64,000 bases of DNA. It comes from Burkholderiaceae bacterium. Its GTDB lineage: Bacteria; Pseudomonadota; Gammaproteobacteria; Burkholderiales; Burkholderiaceae_D. Shown piece after piece: positions 38,242-47,852 of this stretch. Below the pieces are notes generated by a model that saw only the letters and a list, made by a program, of their open reading frames with translations, was not told the DNA's origin and did not search any database. The position numbers were made by a program, and so were the translations under genes. The DNA lies in assembly GCA_031291325.1 (NCBI GenBank), contig JARLJG010000052.1:119146-183145 (forward strand). Reading direction: 5' to 3'. Within the stretch, counting starts at the first letter, position 1; each line of letters starts with the position of its first letter.

Positions 38242-40680
38242 TTGAGCCAATATCCCTACACTATCCCCAGCCGAGAGGAAATTCTCGGTATCTTGCGCAC
38301 CGCAACCGCGTTGCAAGATGCGTCTTCCATCGCCACGGCTTTGGGCGTCAAACCGAACGAAATGGACGGGCTGACCAGGCGCTTGAACGCGATGGAGCGC
38401 GACGGCCAGATCAAACCGGATCGCAACGGCCATTTTCATTTGGCGAATCTGACCAATTTCATCGAGGGCCGCGTCAGCAGCCACCGCGATGGTTTCGGTT
38501 TCCTGATTCCCGACGATGCCAGCGACGATATCTTCTTGCCGGAAAAAGAGATGCAGAAGGTGTTGAACGGCGACCGCGTGCAGGCGCGCATCGTCGGCAC
38601 CGACCGCCGTGGACGCCCGGAAGGCACCATCGTCGAAGTGGTGTCGCGCGCCAACACGCATGTGATTGGCCGCCTGCTCAACGAGAACGGCGTATGGGTG
38701 GTGGCGCCGGAAGACAAGCGCATCGGTCAGGATATCATGCTGGCCGGTTCGCCTGGCAAGGCCAAGACCGGGCAAGTGGTGAGCGTCGAATTGACCGAGC
38801 AGCCATCGCGTTACACGCAGCCGGTCGGCAAGATCGTCGAAGTGCTGGGCGATATCGACGATCCGGGCATGGAAATCGAAATCGCGGTGCGCAAATACGG
38901 CGTGCCGCATGAATTTTCCGACGCGGCCAAAAAACTGGCGGCAAAGTTGCCGGGCGAAGTGCGCGCCGCCGATCTGGTTGATCGCGTCGATCTGCGCGAC
39001 GTGCCGCTGGTAACCATCGATGGCGAAGACGCACGCGACTTCGACGATGCCGTCTATTGCGAACCGATCAAAGTTGGCCGTGTGTCGGCGTTCCGCCTGA
39101 TTGTCGCGATTGCCGATGTCAGCCATTACGTCAAACCGAACGACGCGCTGGATATCGATGCGTTGGAGCGCAGCACTTCCGTGTATTTCCCGCGCCGCGT
39201 GATTCCAATGTTGCCGGAGAAACTGTCCAACGGGTTATGCTCGTTGAATCCTGCGGTGGATCGCTTGACGTTGGTGTGCGATGCAGTGATAACCACCAAG
39301 GGCGAGATCAAGGCTTACCAGTTTTACCCGGCAGTGATTCACTCGGCGGCGCGCCTGACCTATACCGATGTGGCGGCGGTGCTGGCCAATACCAAGGGCA
39401 CCGAAGCGGCCAAGCGTCCGGCGCTGGTGCCGCATCTGCTGAATCTGTACGAGGTGTACAAGGCTTTGCTGCAGGCGCGGCAGGCGCGCGGCGCGATCGA
39501 TTTCGAGACCACCGAAACCTATATCGTCTGCAATGCCGTAGGGAAGATCGAGCAAATCCTGCCGCGCACGCGCAACGATGCGCATAAGCTGATCGAGGAA
39601 TGCATGCTGGCGGCCAACGTCTGCGCCGCCGATTTGCTGGAGCGCCACGACCACCCCGGCATGTACCGCGTGCATGCGTCGCCGACCAAGGAAAAATTGA
39701 ATCAGGTCAGGACATTCCTGAAACAGGTCGGATTGTCGCTCGGCGGCGGCGATACGCCAACCGCATCGGATTACGCGGAACTGATGCCGAAAATCAAGAC
39801 CCGCCCGGATGCGGTGCTGCTGCAAACGATGCTGTTGCGCTCGATGCAGCAGGCCGTATACAGCCCGGAAAATATCGGCCATTTCGGTTTGTCTTACGCC
39901 GCGTATGCGCATTTCACCAGCCCGATCCGGCGTTACCCGGATTTGCTGACCCATCGCGCAATCAAGGCCATCCTGCAAGGCAAGCGCTACGATCCTAAGG
40001 GGATCGATACCAGCGTCTTGAATACCATGCTGTCGCCGGCGGCGCGCAAGAAACAAGCGCAGGACCGCGCCGAAGGCAAGAAGAAGCGCGAAGGCGATGT
40101 CGCCATCTGGGAAGCCTTGGGCATCCACTGCTCGGCCAACGAGCGCCGCGCCGACGAGGCGTCGCGCGATGTCGAAGCCTGGCTCAAGTGCTATTTCATC
40201 CGCGACAAGCTGGGCGAGGAATTCACCGGCACCATTTCGGGCGTCACGGCGTTCGGCATTTTCGTGCAGTTGGACGCGTTGTTTATCGAAGGCATGGTGC
40301 ATGTCACCGAACTGGGCGCCGACTATTTCCAATTCGACGAAGCGCGGCACGAATTGCGCGGCGAACGCACCGGCATCCGCTACCAATTGACCGACCGCGT
40401 CACGGTGCAGGTCAGCCGGGTCGATCTGGATGCGCGCCGCATCGATCTGCGCCTGGTGACCGAACCGGGCATCCGCACGGTCTTGAAAAACGAAGCGCGC
40501 CGCGCCGAAAGCGAGCAGCAAGCCCGCGCCAGCAAGGCGAAAGCGGAGCCGAAGCCCAAGGCAGCCGCGCCCGGCAAAGCCAAAACAAGCAAGTCGAAAC
40601 GAGTCAGGGCAGCCAGCGCTGCGCCGGAAAAGGCGCGCCCAACGCGTGCTTACTCAAAAGCTGGAAAAAAGAAGAGATAG
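38242..40680 (+). CDS. rnr: Exoribonuclease RNase R
   Basis: 3'-5' exoribonuclease of the RNB family that degrades structured RNA. The 812-residue protein has an N-terminal winged helix (SREEILGILRTATALQ), cold-shock domains, the RNB catalytic centre (DGEDARDFDDAVYC with the metal-binding aspartates), LSYAAYAHFTSPIRRYPDLL, an S1 domain (FTGTISGVTAFGIFVQLDAL) and a Lys/Ala-rich C-terminal tail. The start must be TTG at 38242: an in-frame TAA lies just upstream and the next ATG is about 45 codons downstream. No clear Shine-Dalgarno precedes it. rlmB follows after 11 nt. Confidence 0.95.
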   Translation: MSQYPYTIPSREEILGILRTATALQDASSIATALGVKPNEMDGLTRRLNAMERDGQIKPDRNGHFHLANLTNFIEGRVSSHRDGFGFLIPDDASDDIFLPEKEMQKVLNGDRVQARIVGTDRRGRPEGTIVEVVSRANTHVIGRLLNENGVWVVAPEDKRIGQDIMLAGSPGKAKTGQVVSVELTEQPSRYTQPVGKIVEVLGDIDDPGMEIEIAVRKYGVPHEFSDAAKKLAAKLPGEVRAADLVDRVDLRDVPLVTIDGEDARDFDDAVYCEPIKVGRVSAFRLIVAIADVSHYVKPNDALDIDALERSTSVYFPRRVIPMLPEKLSNGLCSLNPAVDRLTLVCDAVITTKGEIKAYQFYPAVIHSAARLTYTDVAAVLANTKGTEAAKRPALVPHLLNLYEVYKALLQARQARGAIDFETTETYIVCNAVGKIEQILPRTRNDAHKLIEECMLAANVCAADLLERHDHPGMYRVHASPTKEKLNQVRTFLKQVGLSLGGGDTPTASDYAELMPKIKTRPDAVLLQTMLLRSMQQAVYSPENIGHFGLSYAAYAHFTSPIRRYPDLLTHRAIKAILQGKRYDPKGIDTSVLNTMLSPAARKKQAQDRAEGKKKREGDVAIWEALGIHCSANERRADEASRDVEAWLKCYFIRDKLGEEFTGTISGVTAFGIFVQLDALFIEGMVHVTELGADYFQFDEARHELRGERTGIRYQLTDRVTVQVSRVDLDARRIDLRLVTEPGIRTVLKNEARRAESEQQARASKAKAEPKPKAAAPGKAKTSKSKRVRAASAAPEKARPTRAYSKAGKKKR

Positions 40681-40691
40681 AAGAATAGATA

Positions 40692-41435
40692 ATGAAAAGT
40701 AAAATGATATTCGGCTTCCACGCGGTCACGTCGCGTTTGCGCCACGAGGCCTCGTCGGTCGAGGAAATCTATGTCGATGCCGGTCGCGAAGATCGGCGCA
40801 TGCAGGAATTGATCCGGGCCGCGAAAGCAGTCAATGTGCGCATCATCCCGGTCGATGAACAGCGCTTGAACAACATCGTCGGCACGCGCCGTCATCAAGG
40901 CGTGGTGGCGAAAGCCGGCGAATTGTCGCTGGCGCGCAATCTGGACGAATTGCTCGATGCCATCGACGGCCCGCCGTTGATCCTGGTGTTGGACGGCATC
41001 ACCGATCCGCATAATCTGGGCGCCTGCCTGCGCGTGGCCGATGGCGCCGGCGCGCATGCGGTGATCGCACCGAAGGACCGCGCCGTCGGCTTGAATGCGA
41101 CCGCCGCCAAGGTCGCCAGCGGCGCTGCCGAAAGCGTGCCCTACATCACCGTGACCAATCTGGCGCGCACGCTGCGCGAATTGAAAGAGCGCGACATCTT
41201 GTTGGTCGGCACCACCGACGACGCGGAAAAGGGCTTGTACGAAGCCGATTTCTCCAGCGGCGCGGCGCTCGTCATGGGTTCCGAAGGCGAGGGCATGCGC
41301 CGCCTGACGCGCGAGACCTGCGATGTGCTGGTTCATATTCCAATGTTCGGCTCGGTGGAAAGTCTCAACGTCTCGGTCGCTGCGGGCGTCAGCCTGTACG
41401 AGGCGCGGCGGCAACGCATTGCCGCCGGCAAGTAG
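40692..41435 (+). CDS. rlmB: 23S rRNA (guanosine-2251-2'-O)-methyltransferase RlmB
   Basis: SpoU/TrmH-family SAM methyltransferase acting on G2251 of 23S rRNA. The 247-residue protein has an N-terminal substrate-binding domain ([14 protein letters not shown]) and the SPOUT knot with [28 protein letters not shown] and [13 protein letters not shown]. rnr-rlmB is a classic pair, and the spacing here suggests one operon including cysE. Confidence 0.96.
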   Translation: MKSKMIFGFHAVTSRLRHEASSVEEIYVDAGREDRRMQELIRAAKAVNVRIIPVDEQRLNNIVGTRRHQGVVAKAGELSLARNLDELLDAIDGPPLILVLDGITDPHNLGACLRVADGAGAHAVIAPKDRAVGLNATAAKVASGAAESVPYITVTNLARTLRELKERDILLVGTTDDAEKGLYEADFSSGAALVMGSEGEGMRRLTRETCDVLVHIPMFGSVESLNVSVAAGVSLYEARRQRIAAGK

Positions 41436-41452
41436 TTTGGTTGGCGGTGCCT

Positions 41453-42202
41453 ATGTTTAGCCGACTGCGAGAAGATATCGCCAATATCATGGAGCGCGAC
41501 CCCGCCGCCCGTTCGGCGTGGGAGGTATTGACCTGCTATCCGGGGCTGCACGCTATCGCCTGGCATCGTGTTGCACACTGGTGCTGGACGCATGGCTTGA
41601 AGTGGTTCGGGCGCTTTATTTCCCATCTGGCGCGGATCGTCACCGGCATTGAAATACATCCCGGCGCGACGATAGGCCGGCGCGTCTTCATCGATCACGG
41701 ATTCGGCGTAGTGATCGGCGAAACCGCCGAGGTGGGCGACGAATGCACGATTTACCAGGGCGTGACCTTGGGCGGCACCTCGTTAAGCAAGGGCGCCAAG
41801 CGCCATCCGACGCTCGAGCGTGGGGTCATCGTCGGCGCCGGCGCCAAAGTCCTGGGCGGATTCACCGTGGGCGAGGGCGCCAAGGTCGGATCGAATGCAG
41901 TTGTGGTCAAGGCGGTGCCGGCTGGCGCGACCGCAGTCGGCAACCCTGCGCATATCGTGCAGCGCGACGCGCAAAAGTTGCGCGAGCAGGCGGCTGCCCG
42001 CATGTTCGAAGCATATGGCGTGACGCCGCATGGCGACGATCCGTTGTCGACGGCGATTCATGGCTTGGTGGACCATGCGGTTGCGCAAGAGCAGCAAATC
42101 AATATGATCGTCACGATCTTGAGGAATGCCGGAATGCCGTGCGATTCGCTGCCGGAAGTGGACAAGTTCGATCCCGAGCAATTGAATAAGCTGGTGGAGT
42201 GA
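41453..42202 (+). CDS. cysE: Serine O-acetyltransferase
   Basis: Transfers acetyl from acetyl-CoA to L-serine, the first step of cysteine synthesis. The 249-residue product starts [20 protein letters not shown] and has the left-handed beta-helix hexapeptide repeats ([40 protein letters not shown]). The ATG at 41453 is chosen as the family start; upstream TTG and GTG codons are in frame. Its C-terminal half is shorter in helices than E. coli CysE, as in the epsilon-type SAT seen with iron-sulfur clusters, but no isc genes are here. Confidence 0.95.
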   Translation: MFSRLREDIANIMERDPAARSAWEVLTCYPGLHAIAWHRVAHWCWTHGLKWFGRFISHLARIVTGIEIHPGATIGRRVFIDHGFGVVIGETAEVGDECTIYQGVTLGGTSLSKGAKRHPTLERGVIVGAGAKVLGGFTVGEGAKVGSNAVVVKAVPAGATAVGNPAHIVQRDAQKLREQAAARMFEAYGVTPHGDDPLSTAIHGLVDHAVAQEQQINMIVTILRNAGMPCDSLPEVDKFDPEQLNKLVE

Positions 42203-42209
42203 TTGAACG

Positions 42210-42899
42210 ATGAATCAAGAAAACGCGAGCGTTGATACGCAAAATCTTCTGGACTCGTTTGAAGTTCGGGTGCTGGCCGTGCTGGCTGAAAAAGAGGCGT
42301 TCACGCCGGACACCTATCCGCTGTCGCTCAATGCGCTGGTCAATGGCTGCAATCAACTCTCCAGCCGCGATCCTGTGATGTCGATCTCCGATGCGACTGT
42401 GCAAGACGTGCTGGATCGCTTGGTCCAACGCAAGCTGGTGGCCGAAGTCAGCCAGGCAGGCGCGCGCGTGGCCAAGTACGAGCATCGGATGCGGATCAAA
42501 TGGGCGCTCGAACAAGACAAGTTGTCGATCCTGACGGTGCTGATGCTAAGAGGCGTGCAAACTGCCGGCGAGATTCGCAGCCGCGTCGGGCGCATGCACG
42601 AATTCGCGTCGGTGGCCGAGGTCGAGACCGGCCTGCAATTCTTGGTCGACAAGTATCCACCCTTGGTCGGGCGCATCGCCCGCGCGCCGGGAACCAAGGA
42701 ATCGCGCTACGCGCATCTATTGTCCGGCGAGGAAATTTTGGAGCGACAGGAATTGATTGCCGGTTCGGTCACCGAAGCGACATCGGGATTGTCGCGCGCC
42801 GATCGCATCGAGCAATTGGAGCAAGAGGTCGCGCGCTTGACCGACGCAGTCGCCAGCTTGACGCAACAGTTCGAGAATTTCAAGAAGCAGTTTGAATGA
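42210..42899 (+). CDS. yceH: YceH-like DUF480 protein
   Basis: Member of the conserved DUF480/YceH family with tandem winged-helix-like domains; function not established. The 229-residue product has the typical start LDSFEVRVLAVLAEKEAFTPDTYPLSLNAL in family style and the segments LMLRGVQTAGEIRSR and PGTKESRYAHLLSGE, then a C-terminal coiled coil (EQLEQEVARLTDAVASL). It follows cysE by 7 nt and overlaps the 3' end of the convergent lpxH by 20 nt. Confidence 0.92.
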   Translation: MNQENASVDTQNLLDSFEVRVLAVLAEKEAFTPDTYPLSLNALVNGCNQLSSRDPVMSISDATVQDVLDRLVQRKLVAEVSQAGARVAKYEHRMRIKWALEQDKLSILTVLMLRGVQTAGEIRSRVGRMHEFASVAEVETGLQFLVDKYPPLVGRIARAPGTKESRYAHLLSGEEILERQELIAGSVTEATSGLSRADRIEQLEQEVARLTDAVASLTQQFENFKKQFE

Positions 42900-43650
42900 C
42901 ATCCAGTCCGACGCGTTCTATCTTGCCGTCGGGCGTCAAGGCGAGCCAGCCGCCGCGTTGTTCTTGCGCATCGCAATCCCAATCCGGCAAAACATAGCGC
43001 AAGCGCGGTGCGCCATTCGATTCGATCGCATGACACGCCGGCCTATGCGTATGACCGTGAATCATGATGGCCGTGCCGCTCGCATCGAATAAGGCGGCGA
43101 CTGCAGCGGCATTCACGTCCATGATGTAATCGGCCTTGTCGCGCTGTGCTGCACGGCTGCCTTCGCGCAGACCTGCAATGATGGCTTTGCGCTGTTCCAG
43201 CGGACGCGCCAGAAATTCCTGTTGCCATTGCGGCGCGCGCACTTGCGCGCGGAAAGCCATGTAGCCGATATCGTCGGTGCATAATGCGTCGCCATGCGTC
43301 AACACGATATTTTGCCCCGCGATGTCGGCGACAAACGGATCGGGCAGCAGGGCGATGCCGCCGGCTTCGGCAAATTCTGCACCGACCAGGAAATCGCGAT
43401 TGCCGGAAATCCAGAATACCTCGACGCCGCTGTCGCTGACGGCGCGCAGGGCATCGATCACTTTGCGGTTGAACGGTTCGTGGTCGTCGTCGCCGGCCCA
43501 ATATTCAAAAATATCGCCCAGCAAATACAGTTGCCGTGTGCGGCGCGCATAGTCATGCAAGAAGCGGAAGAATGCCTCCGCCGTGCGTGGCATCGACGCT
43601 TGCAAGTGCAGGTCGGAAACGAAAAGCGCAACCGTTGCCGGTTGCGCCAT
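42880..43650 (-). CDS. lpxH: UDP-2,3-diacylglucosamine diphosphatase LpxH
   Basis: Metallophosphoesterase of lipid A synthesis that releases lipid X and UMP. The 256-residue product has the calcineurin-like motifs FVSDLHL, GDIFEYWAGDD, SGNRD, THGDALCTDD and HGHTHRP, all intact. The start at 43650 gives MAQPATVALFVSDLHL; the frame is open further upstream through the ppiB gene region but that part is not conserved. It lies 35 nt downstream of ppiB on the same strand. Confidence 0.93.
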   Translation of the reverse strand: MAQPATVALFVSDLHLQASMPRTAEAFFRFLHDYARRTRQLYLLGDIFEYWAGDDDHEPFNRKVIDALRAVSDSGVEVFWISGNRDFLVGAEFAEAGGIALLPDPFVADIAGQNIVLTHGDALCTDDIGYMAFRAQVRAPQWQQEFLARPLEQRKAIIAGLREGSRAAQRDKADYIMDVNAAAVAALFDASGTAIMIHGHTHRPACHAIESNGAPRLRYVLPDWDCDAQEQRGGWLALTPDGKIERVGLDVIQTAS

Positions 43651-43685
43651 CTGCGCTACGTTCGTTACAGGGGTGCCGCTATCGA

Positions 43686-44174
43686 TCAAACGATCTCCGC
43701 CTTTTGAATGACGACATCGTCGACCGGAACGTCCGCGTGCATGCCGGTGCGCGTGGTCTTGACCTTGCGGATGGCGTCGACCACATCCTTGCCTTCGGTG
43801 ACTTTGCCGAATACGCAATAACCCCAGCCGTCTTGCCCCGGATAGTCGAGAAAGCCGTTGTTCTTCACGTTGATGAAAAATTGCGCCGATGCCGAATGCG
43901 GATCCGAGGTGCGCGCCATCGCCAGCGTGTAAGGCTCGTTCTTGAGGCCGTTCTTGGCTTCGTTTTCGATCTGTTCGTTGGTCGGCTTTTGCTTCATGCC
44001 CGGCTCGAAGCCGCCGCCCTGGATCATGAAGCCGTCGATCACGCGATGGAAAATCGTGCCGTCGTAGTGGCCGGATTTGACGTAGGCGAGAAAATTTTCG
44101 ACCGTCTTCGGCGCTTTTTCGGCGTCCAATTCGATGGTGAAGTTGCCGTGGTTGGTGGTGACTAAGACTGACAT
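43686..44174 (-). CDS. ppiB: Cytoplasmic peptidyl-prolyl cis-trans isomerase B (cyclophilin)
   Basis: Cyclophilin-type proline isomerase without a signal peptide, so cytoplasmic. The 162-residue protein has the family core [33 protein letters not shown] and [16 protein letters not shown]. It lies downstream of ppiA on the same strand, separated by a 188-bp hairpin element, and upstream of lpxH. Confidence 0.96.
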   Translation of the reverse strand: MSVLVTTNHGNFTIELDAEKAPKTVENFLAYVKSGHYDGTIFHRVIDGFMIQGGGFEPGMKQKPTNEQIENEAKNGLKNEPYTLAMARTSDPHSASAQFFINVKNNGFLDYPGQDGWGYCVFGKVTEGKDVVDAIRKVKTTRTGMHADVPVDDVVIQKAEIV

Positions 44175-44213
44175 ATTTATCCTTGCTATTCTATTTAAAA
44201 GACAAAATTTAGT

Positions 44214-44401
44214 GGTTCATACGAATATTTTGTGAGCAAGTCTTTTGGCTTCAATGCATCTTCCGTCGTTCCCGCGCAGGCGGGAACCCATAGTGAGCCT
44301 GCTCGACCGAACTCCCTATGGATTCCCGCCTGCGCGGGAATGACGGAGCTTTGTGCCGCCGTCAGATAACAATTCTTACCCACAAAATACCCGGACGAGC
44401 C
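44214..44401. mobile_element. Hairpin element, full-length copy 2 of the ~185-bp repeat family
   Basis: Read on the minus strand it aligns over its whole 188 bp with 24088-24271. Its ends are inverted repeats (GGTTCAT...AATATTTTGTG at 44214 and, inverted, GGCTCGTCCGGGTATTTTGTG at 44401). Central arms 44262-44293 and 44316-44347 are a 32-bp hairpin with only two or three mismatches. It lies between ppiA and ppiB and would place a large stem in any shared transcript. No clean target duplication was seen. Confidence 0.75.
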
Positions 44402-44404
44402 AAC

Positions 44405-45016
44405 TTATTTGACCAGCGTGGCCGATTCGATCACCACTGCCTTGGTCGGGAGATTCTGGAACATCATGCCTTTTTCGGCAGTCGGAACCTGTTTGATCTT
44501 GTCGACCACATCCATTCCGCTGACGACTTTTCCAAACACGCAATAGCCCCAGCCGTCGCGCGACGGATAGTCGAGCGCTTCGTTATCGTTGACGTTGATA
44601 AAGAATTGCGCGGTGGCAGAATGCGGATCGCCGGTGCGCGCCATCGCAATCGTGTACGTCGCATTCTTCAAGCCGTTTTTCGCTTCGTTCTGGATCGGCG
44701 CATGCACCGGGCGTTCTTGCAGATTCTTGTCGTAGCCGCCGCCCTGGATCATGAAGCCGTCGATGACGCGGTGAAATATGGTGCCCTTATAGTGGCCTTC
44801 CTTCACATATTTCAGGAAATTCTCGACCGTCTTCGGCGCTTTGTCGGCGTCCAACTCCAATACGATGTCGCCCATGTTGGTCTTCAAGTCGACTTTCGGG
44901 CCCGGCGTCGCCTTGGCGGCGGGGGCCGATTCCTCGGCAGCATGGACGGCGGCGCAGGCGGCGCCGACCATCAAAGCGCACAAAACGGAGAGAAAAATAC
45001 GGCGGGGAAGTTGCAT
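44405..45016 (-). CDS. ppiA: Periplasmic peptidyl-prolyl cis-trans isomerase A (cyclophilin)
   Basis: Cyclophilin with an export signal. The 203-residue product starts [19 protein letters not shown] with a likely cleavage near AAVHAAEE, then the cyclophilin fold ([55 protein letters not shown]). The ATG at 45016 is preferred because AAGGA lies 7 nt upstream; another ATG five codons earlier is in frame. The 3' end lies 3 nt from the hairpin element. Confidence 0.94.
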   Translation of the reverse strand: MQLPRRIFLSVLCALMVGAACAAVHAAEESAPAAKATPGPKVDLKTNMGDIVLELDADKAPKTVENFLKYVKEGHYKGTIFHRVIDGFMIQGGGYDKNLQERPVHAPIQNEAKNGLKNATYTIAMARTGDPHSATAQFFINVNDNEALDYPSRDGWGYCVFGKVVSGMDVVDKIKQVPTAEKGMMFQNLPTKAVVIESATLVK

Positions 45017-45227
45017 AGTCGGTTCCTTCATATTATTTTGTCAAATGTAGCAAACAACGGTTTTGCCGATGCCCGAAGTCGATTGCAGGCAGAATCGCTC
45101 TTTTCGATGTATCTTGCAAGATGCCGCTGTCTGTCATACTATTCGCACCCCCCAATCCATTGCCGCGCCGGCTTTCTTGCCTGCCCGTAATTTGATTGAG
45201 TGAGAAAGATTTCACATCGAAGTGCGC

Positions 45228-45268
45228 ATCGATAACATCGATATTCCGGTTTTTTTAGATGTTATACT
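45228..45268 (+). promoter_or_regulatory. Candidate cysS promoter with adjacent palindrome
   Basis: In the 395-nt divergent region between ppiA and cysS (45017-45411) there is an extended -10, TGTTATACT (45260-45268), with a poor -35. Just upstream is ATCGAT-AAC-ATCGAT (45228-45242), an inverted repeat. A second palindrome, ATCTTGCAAGAT, lies at 45111-45122. Nothing else recognisable was found in this gap. Confidence 0.35.
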
Positions 45269-45411
45269 GGACGTTGAAAACACCATTTTATCAAATTAAG
45301 CATAATGTTTTTGGCGAATTTGTCGTTGAAGCATCTGGCTCCGCCGAAGAAGCGGGTTGGCGCCGGTCGCTGCGATGCAACATTCTCTCCGCCGAACAAA
45401 GATAATCATCA

Positions 45412-46806
45412 ATGAGCGTACTAAAAATATATAACACGCTGGCGCGTGAGAAGCAGAATTTTTCCCCGATTACTCCTGGCAAGGTACGCATGTACGTGTG
45501 CGGGATTACGACGTATGACTATTGTCATCTGGGGCACGCGCGCATGATGATGGCCTTCGACGTGGTCTATCGCTGGCTGCAGGCGTCCGGCTACGATGTT
45601 ACTTACGTGCGCAATATCACCGATATCGACGACAAGATCATCAAGAGGGCAGTTGAGAACGGCGAAACGATTTCGCAATTGACCACGCGCTTCATCCGGT
45701 ACATGGATGAAGATACGCAAGCGCTCGGCATTTTGCCGCAGACGATTGCGCCACGCGCGACCGAATACGTGCCGCAGATGCTGGCGATGATCGAGCAACT
45801 GGAACAGCGCGGCCTGGCCTACCAGGCCGAGGATGGCGATGTCAATTTCGCCGTGCGCGAATTTCCCGACTATGGGAAATTGTCCGGCAAGTCGCTCGAC
45901 GATTTGCAGGCCGGCGAACGGGTGGAAGTCAATACCGGCAAGCGCGACCCGCTCGATTTTGTGTTGTGGAAAGCGTCGAAAGAAAGCGAGCCGGAAGAAG
46001 TGAAGTGGCCGTCGAAGTGGGGCAGCGGCCGGCCCGGCTGGCACATCGAATGTTCGGCAATGTCGTGCGCATTACTCGGCGAGCGCTTCGACATCCACGG
46101 CGGCGGCGCCGACCTGCAATTTCCGCATCATGAGAACGAGATCGCACAATCCGAAGGCGCGTTGCAGCATCCGTTCGTCAATTATTGGCTCCACAATGGA
46201 TTCCTGCGTGTCGACAATGAAAAGATGTCGAAGTCGCTGGGCAATTTTTTCACGATCCGCGACATCCTTAAATCCTACGATGCGGAGGTGGTGCGATTCT
46301 TTATTCTGCGCACGCATTACCGCAGCCCGTTGAATTACTCGGATGCGCATCTGGACGATGCCAAGCAAGCATTGACGCGTCTGTACACCGCGTTGAAGGA
46401 AGTCGCGCCGGACGCATCGCCGCTGGATCGCAACGAAGATTACGCGCTGCGCTTTGCCGACGCGATGAACGACGATTTCAACACGCCGCTGGCGGTGGCG
46501 GTCTTGTTCGAGCTGGCCAACGAAGTCAATCGAAGCAAGTCGGCAGCCCAGGCGCGTCAACTGAAAGGTTTGGCCGGAATTCTCGGTTTATTGGAGCGCG
46601 CGCCGCAGCAATTCTTGCAGGCGGGCGCGCACGATGCTGCCGATGCGGTCGACGAAGCTTTCGTGCTGGCGCAAATAGCGGCCAGGGCAGCGGCGAAGAA
46701 ATCGAAGAATTTTGCCGAGGCCGACAAGATTCGCGGCGACTTGTCGGCGCGCGGCGTGGTGCTCGAAGACAAGCCGGATGGTTCAACCGAGTGGCGAAGG
46801 GCGTAG
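45412..46806 (+). CDS. cysS: Cysteinyl-tRNA synthetase
   Basis: Class I synthetase charging tRNA-Cys. The 464-residue protein has the zinc ligand cysteine in [18 protein letters not shown] (the HIGH motif here is HLGH), further zinc ligands in [15 protein letters not shown] and [10 protein letters not shown], and the KMSKS loop ([12 protein letters not shown]). The C-terminal helical domain is complete. The glycosylase gene follows 5 nt after the stop. Confidence 0.97.
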   Translation: MSVLKIYNTLAREKQNFSPITPGKVRMYVCGITTYDYCHLGHARMMMAFDVVYRWLQASGYDVTYVRNITDIDDKIIKRAVENGETISQLTTRFIRYMDEDTQALGILPQTIAPRATEYVPQMLAMIEQLEQRGLAYQAEDGDVNFAVREFPDYGKLSGKSLDDLQAGERVEVNTGKRDPLDFVLWKASKESEPEEVKWPSKWGSGRPGWHIECSAMSCALLGERFDIHGGGADLQFPHHENEIAQSEGALQHPFVNYWLHNGFLRVDNEKMSKSLGNFFTIRDILKSYDAEVVRFFILRTHYRSPLNYSDAHLDDAKQALTRLYTALKEVAPDASPLDRNEDYALRFADAMNDDFNTPLAVAVLFELANEVNRSKSAAQARQLKGLAGILGLLERAPQQFLQAGAHDAADAVDEAFVLAQIAARAAAKKSKNFAEADKIRGDLSARGVVLEDKPDGSTEWRRA

Positions 46807-46811
46807 CCTGT

Positions 46812-47459
46812 ATGGCGAAAACGAACCAGACCGCCGGCCAGCCGACCTTGCCTTCCTATTGGGATGACGCCAAGGCCGAATTGATGAAGCGCGATCGCAT
46901 CATGCGCAAGCTGATCCCGCAATTCGGCAACCTGCATTTGGTCGGTCGCGGCGAGCCGTTTACCACCTTGGCGCGGTCGATTATCGGTCAGCAGATTTCC
47001 ATCAAGGCAGCCGAGTCGGTGTGGGGGCGTTTTCTCGAGCTATGCCCGAAATGCACGCCAGCCCAGGTTATCAAAGCCGGAGAAGGACTCTCGACATGCG
47101 GCTTGTCCAAGCGCAAGGCCGAATACATCCTTGATTTGGCGGAACATTTCAAGGCCAAGCGGCTGCATGTCGACAAGTGGACCGAAATGGATGACGAAGA
47201 TGTCATCGCCGAACTTGTGCAGATTCGCGGCATCGGCCGCTGGACTGCGGAGATGTTCCTGATTTTCAATCTGCGCCGGCCGAATATCCTGCCCTTGGAC
47301 GATGTCGGTTTGCTCAAGGGCATCAGCGTGAATTATTTTTCGGGCGAGCCGGTATCGCGCAGCGACGCCCGCGAAGTGGCGGCCAACTGGGAACCTTGGT
47401 GCACCGTGGCGACCTGGTATCTGTGGCGCAGCCTCGATCCGGTGCCGGTCGAATATTAG
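46812..47459 (+). CDS. DNA-3-methyladenine glycosylase II (AlkA-type, HhH-GPD)
   Basis: Base-excision repair glycosylase removing alkylated purines. The 215-residue product has the HhH-GPD core: LARSIIGQQISIKAAESVW, the helix-hairpin-helix LVQIRGIGRWTAEMFLIF and the catalytic aspartate in LPLDDVGLLKG. It lacks an iron-sulfur cysteine cluster, as expected for AlkA-like enzymes, and lacks the E. coli AlkA N-terminal domain. The ATG at 46812 is chosen; an upstream GTG overlaps the cysS stop. A C-rich repeat follows. Confidence 0.92.
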   Translation: MAKTNQTAGQPTLPSYWDDAKAELMKRDRIMRKLIPQFGNLHLVGRGEPFTTLARSIIGQQISIKAAESVWGRFLELCPKCTPAQVIKAGEGLSTCGLSKRKAEYILDLAEHFKAKRLHVDKWTEMDDEDVIAELVQIRGIGRWTAEMFLIFNLRRPNILPLDDVGLLKGISVNYFSGEPVSRSDAREVAANWEPWCTVATWYLWRSLDPVPVEY

Positions 47460-47537
47460 TAGCCCGCAGCGGCGTCCGCGCCGATAGGCGGCAAGCGTCC
47501 ACGCTGCAGTTCGATATTGAATCTGACGTTACGCCGT

Positions 47538-47672
47538 GCTCCCCTCGCCCGCAGGGGGAGGGCTAGGGAGGGGGTAGAACGGTCAAAATACGCTATGCGG
47601 TAATTTGGACGCTCTACCCCCATCCCAACCTTCCCCCTACGCCGGGCGCCCCTGCAAAGGGGAAGGGGCACA
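47538..47672. repeat. C-rich inverted repeat sharing a 56-bp identical core with the 51.4-kb element
   Basis: CTCCCTCGCC...GGGGGAGGGCTAGGG on the left pairs with the CCATCCCAACCTTCCCCC side on the right. Bases 47600-47655 are identical, inverted, to 51431-51486. The outer AGGGCAATCG ends of the 206-bp elements are absent. It fills part of the 393-nt gap between the glycosylase gene and the HD-domain gene; nothing else is seen in 47460-47852 except a ribosome-binding site before the latter. Confidence 0.8.
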
Positions 47673-47852
47673 AGTGCCTGATTTCGCGTTAAATTTGATG
47701 CGTTGACCCTGGTAATTTGGTGCGGGTACTGCGTATATTGCATGCTGCCAGGCAGTGGCCGCCAAGAAAGCATGAGGCAAGAGACCGGGCAATCGCTAGG
47801 TAGTTTCCTGGCGGAAAAGCTGTCGTCCTTGATGGAATGAAAGGAGCGAACC

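Noticed and set aside
47787..47803. GGGCAATCGCTAGGTAG as a possible end of a 206-bp element near 47.8 kb
   Set aside because: It matches the AGGGCAATCGCATG end only partly, has no partner in inverse orientation at the right distance, and no flanking duplication.
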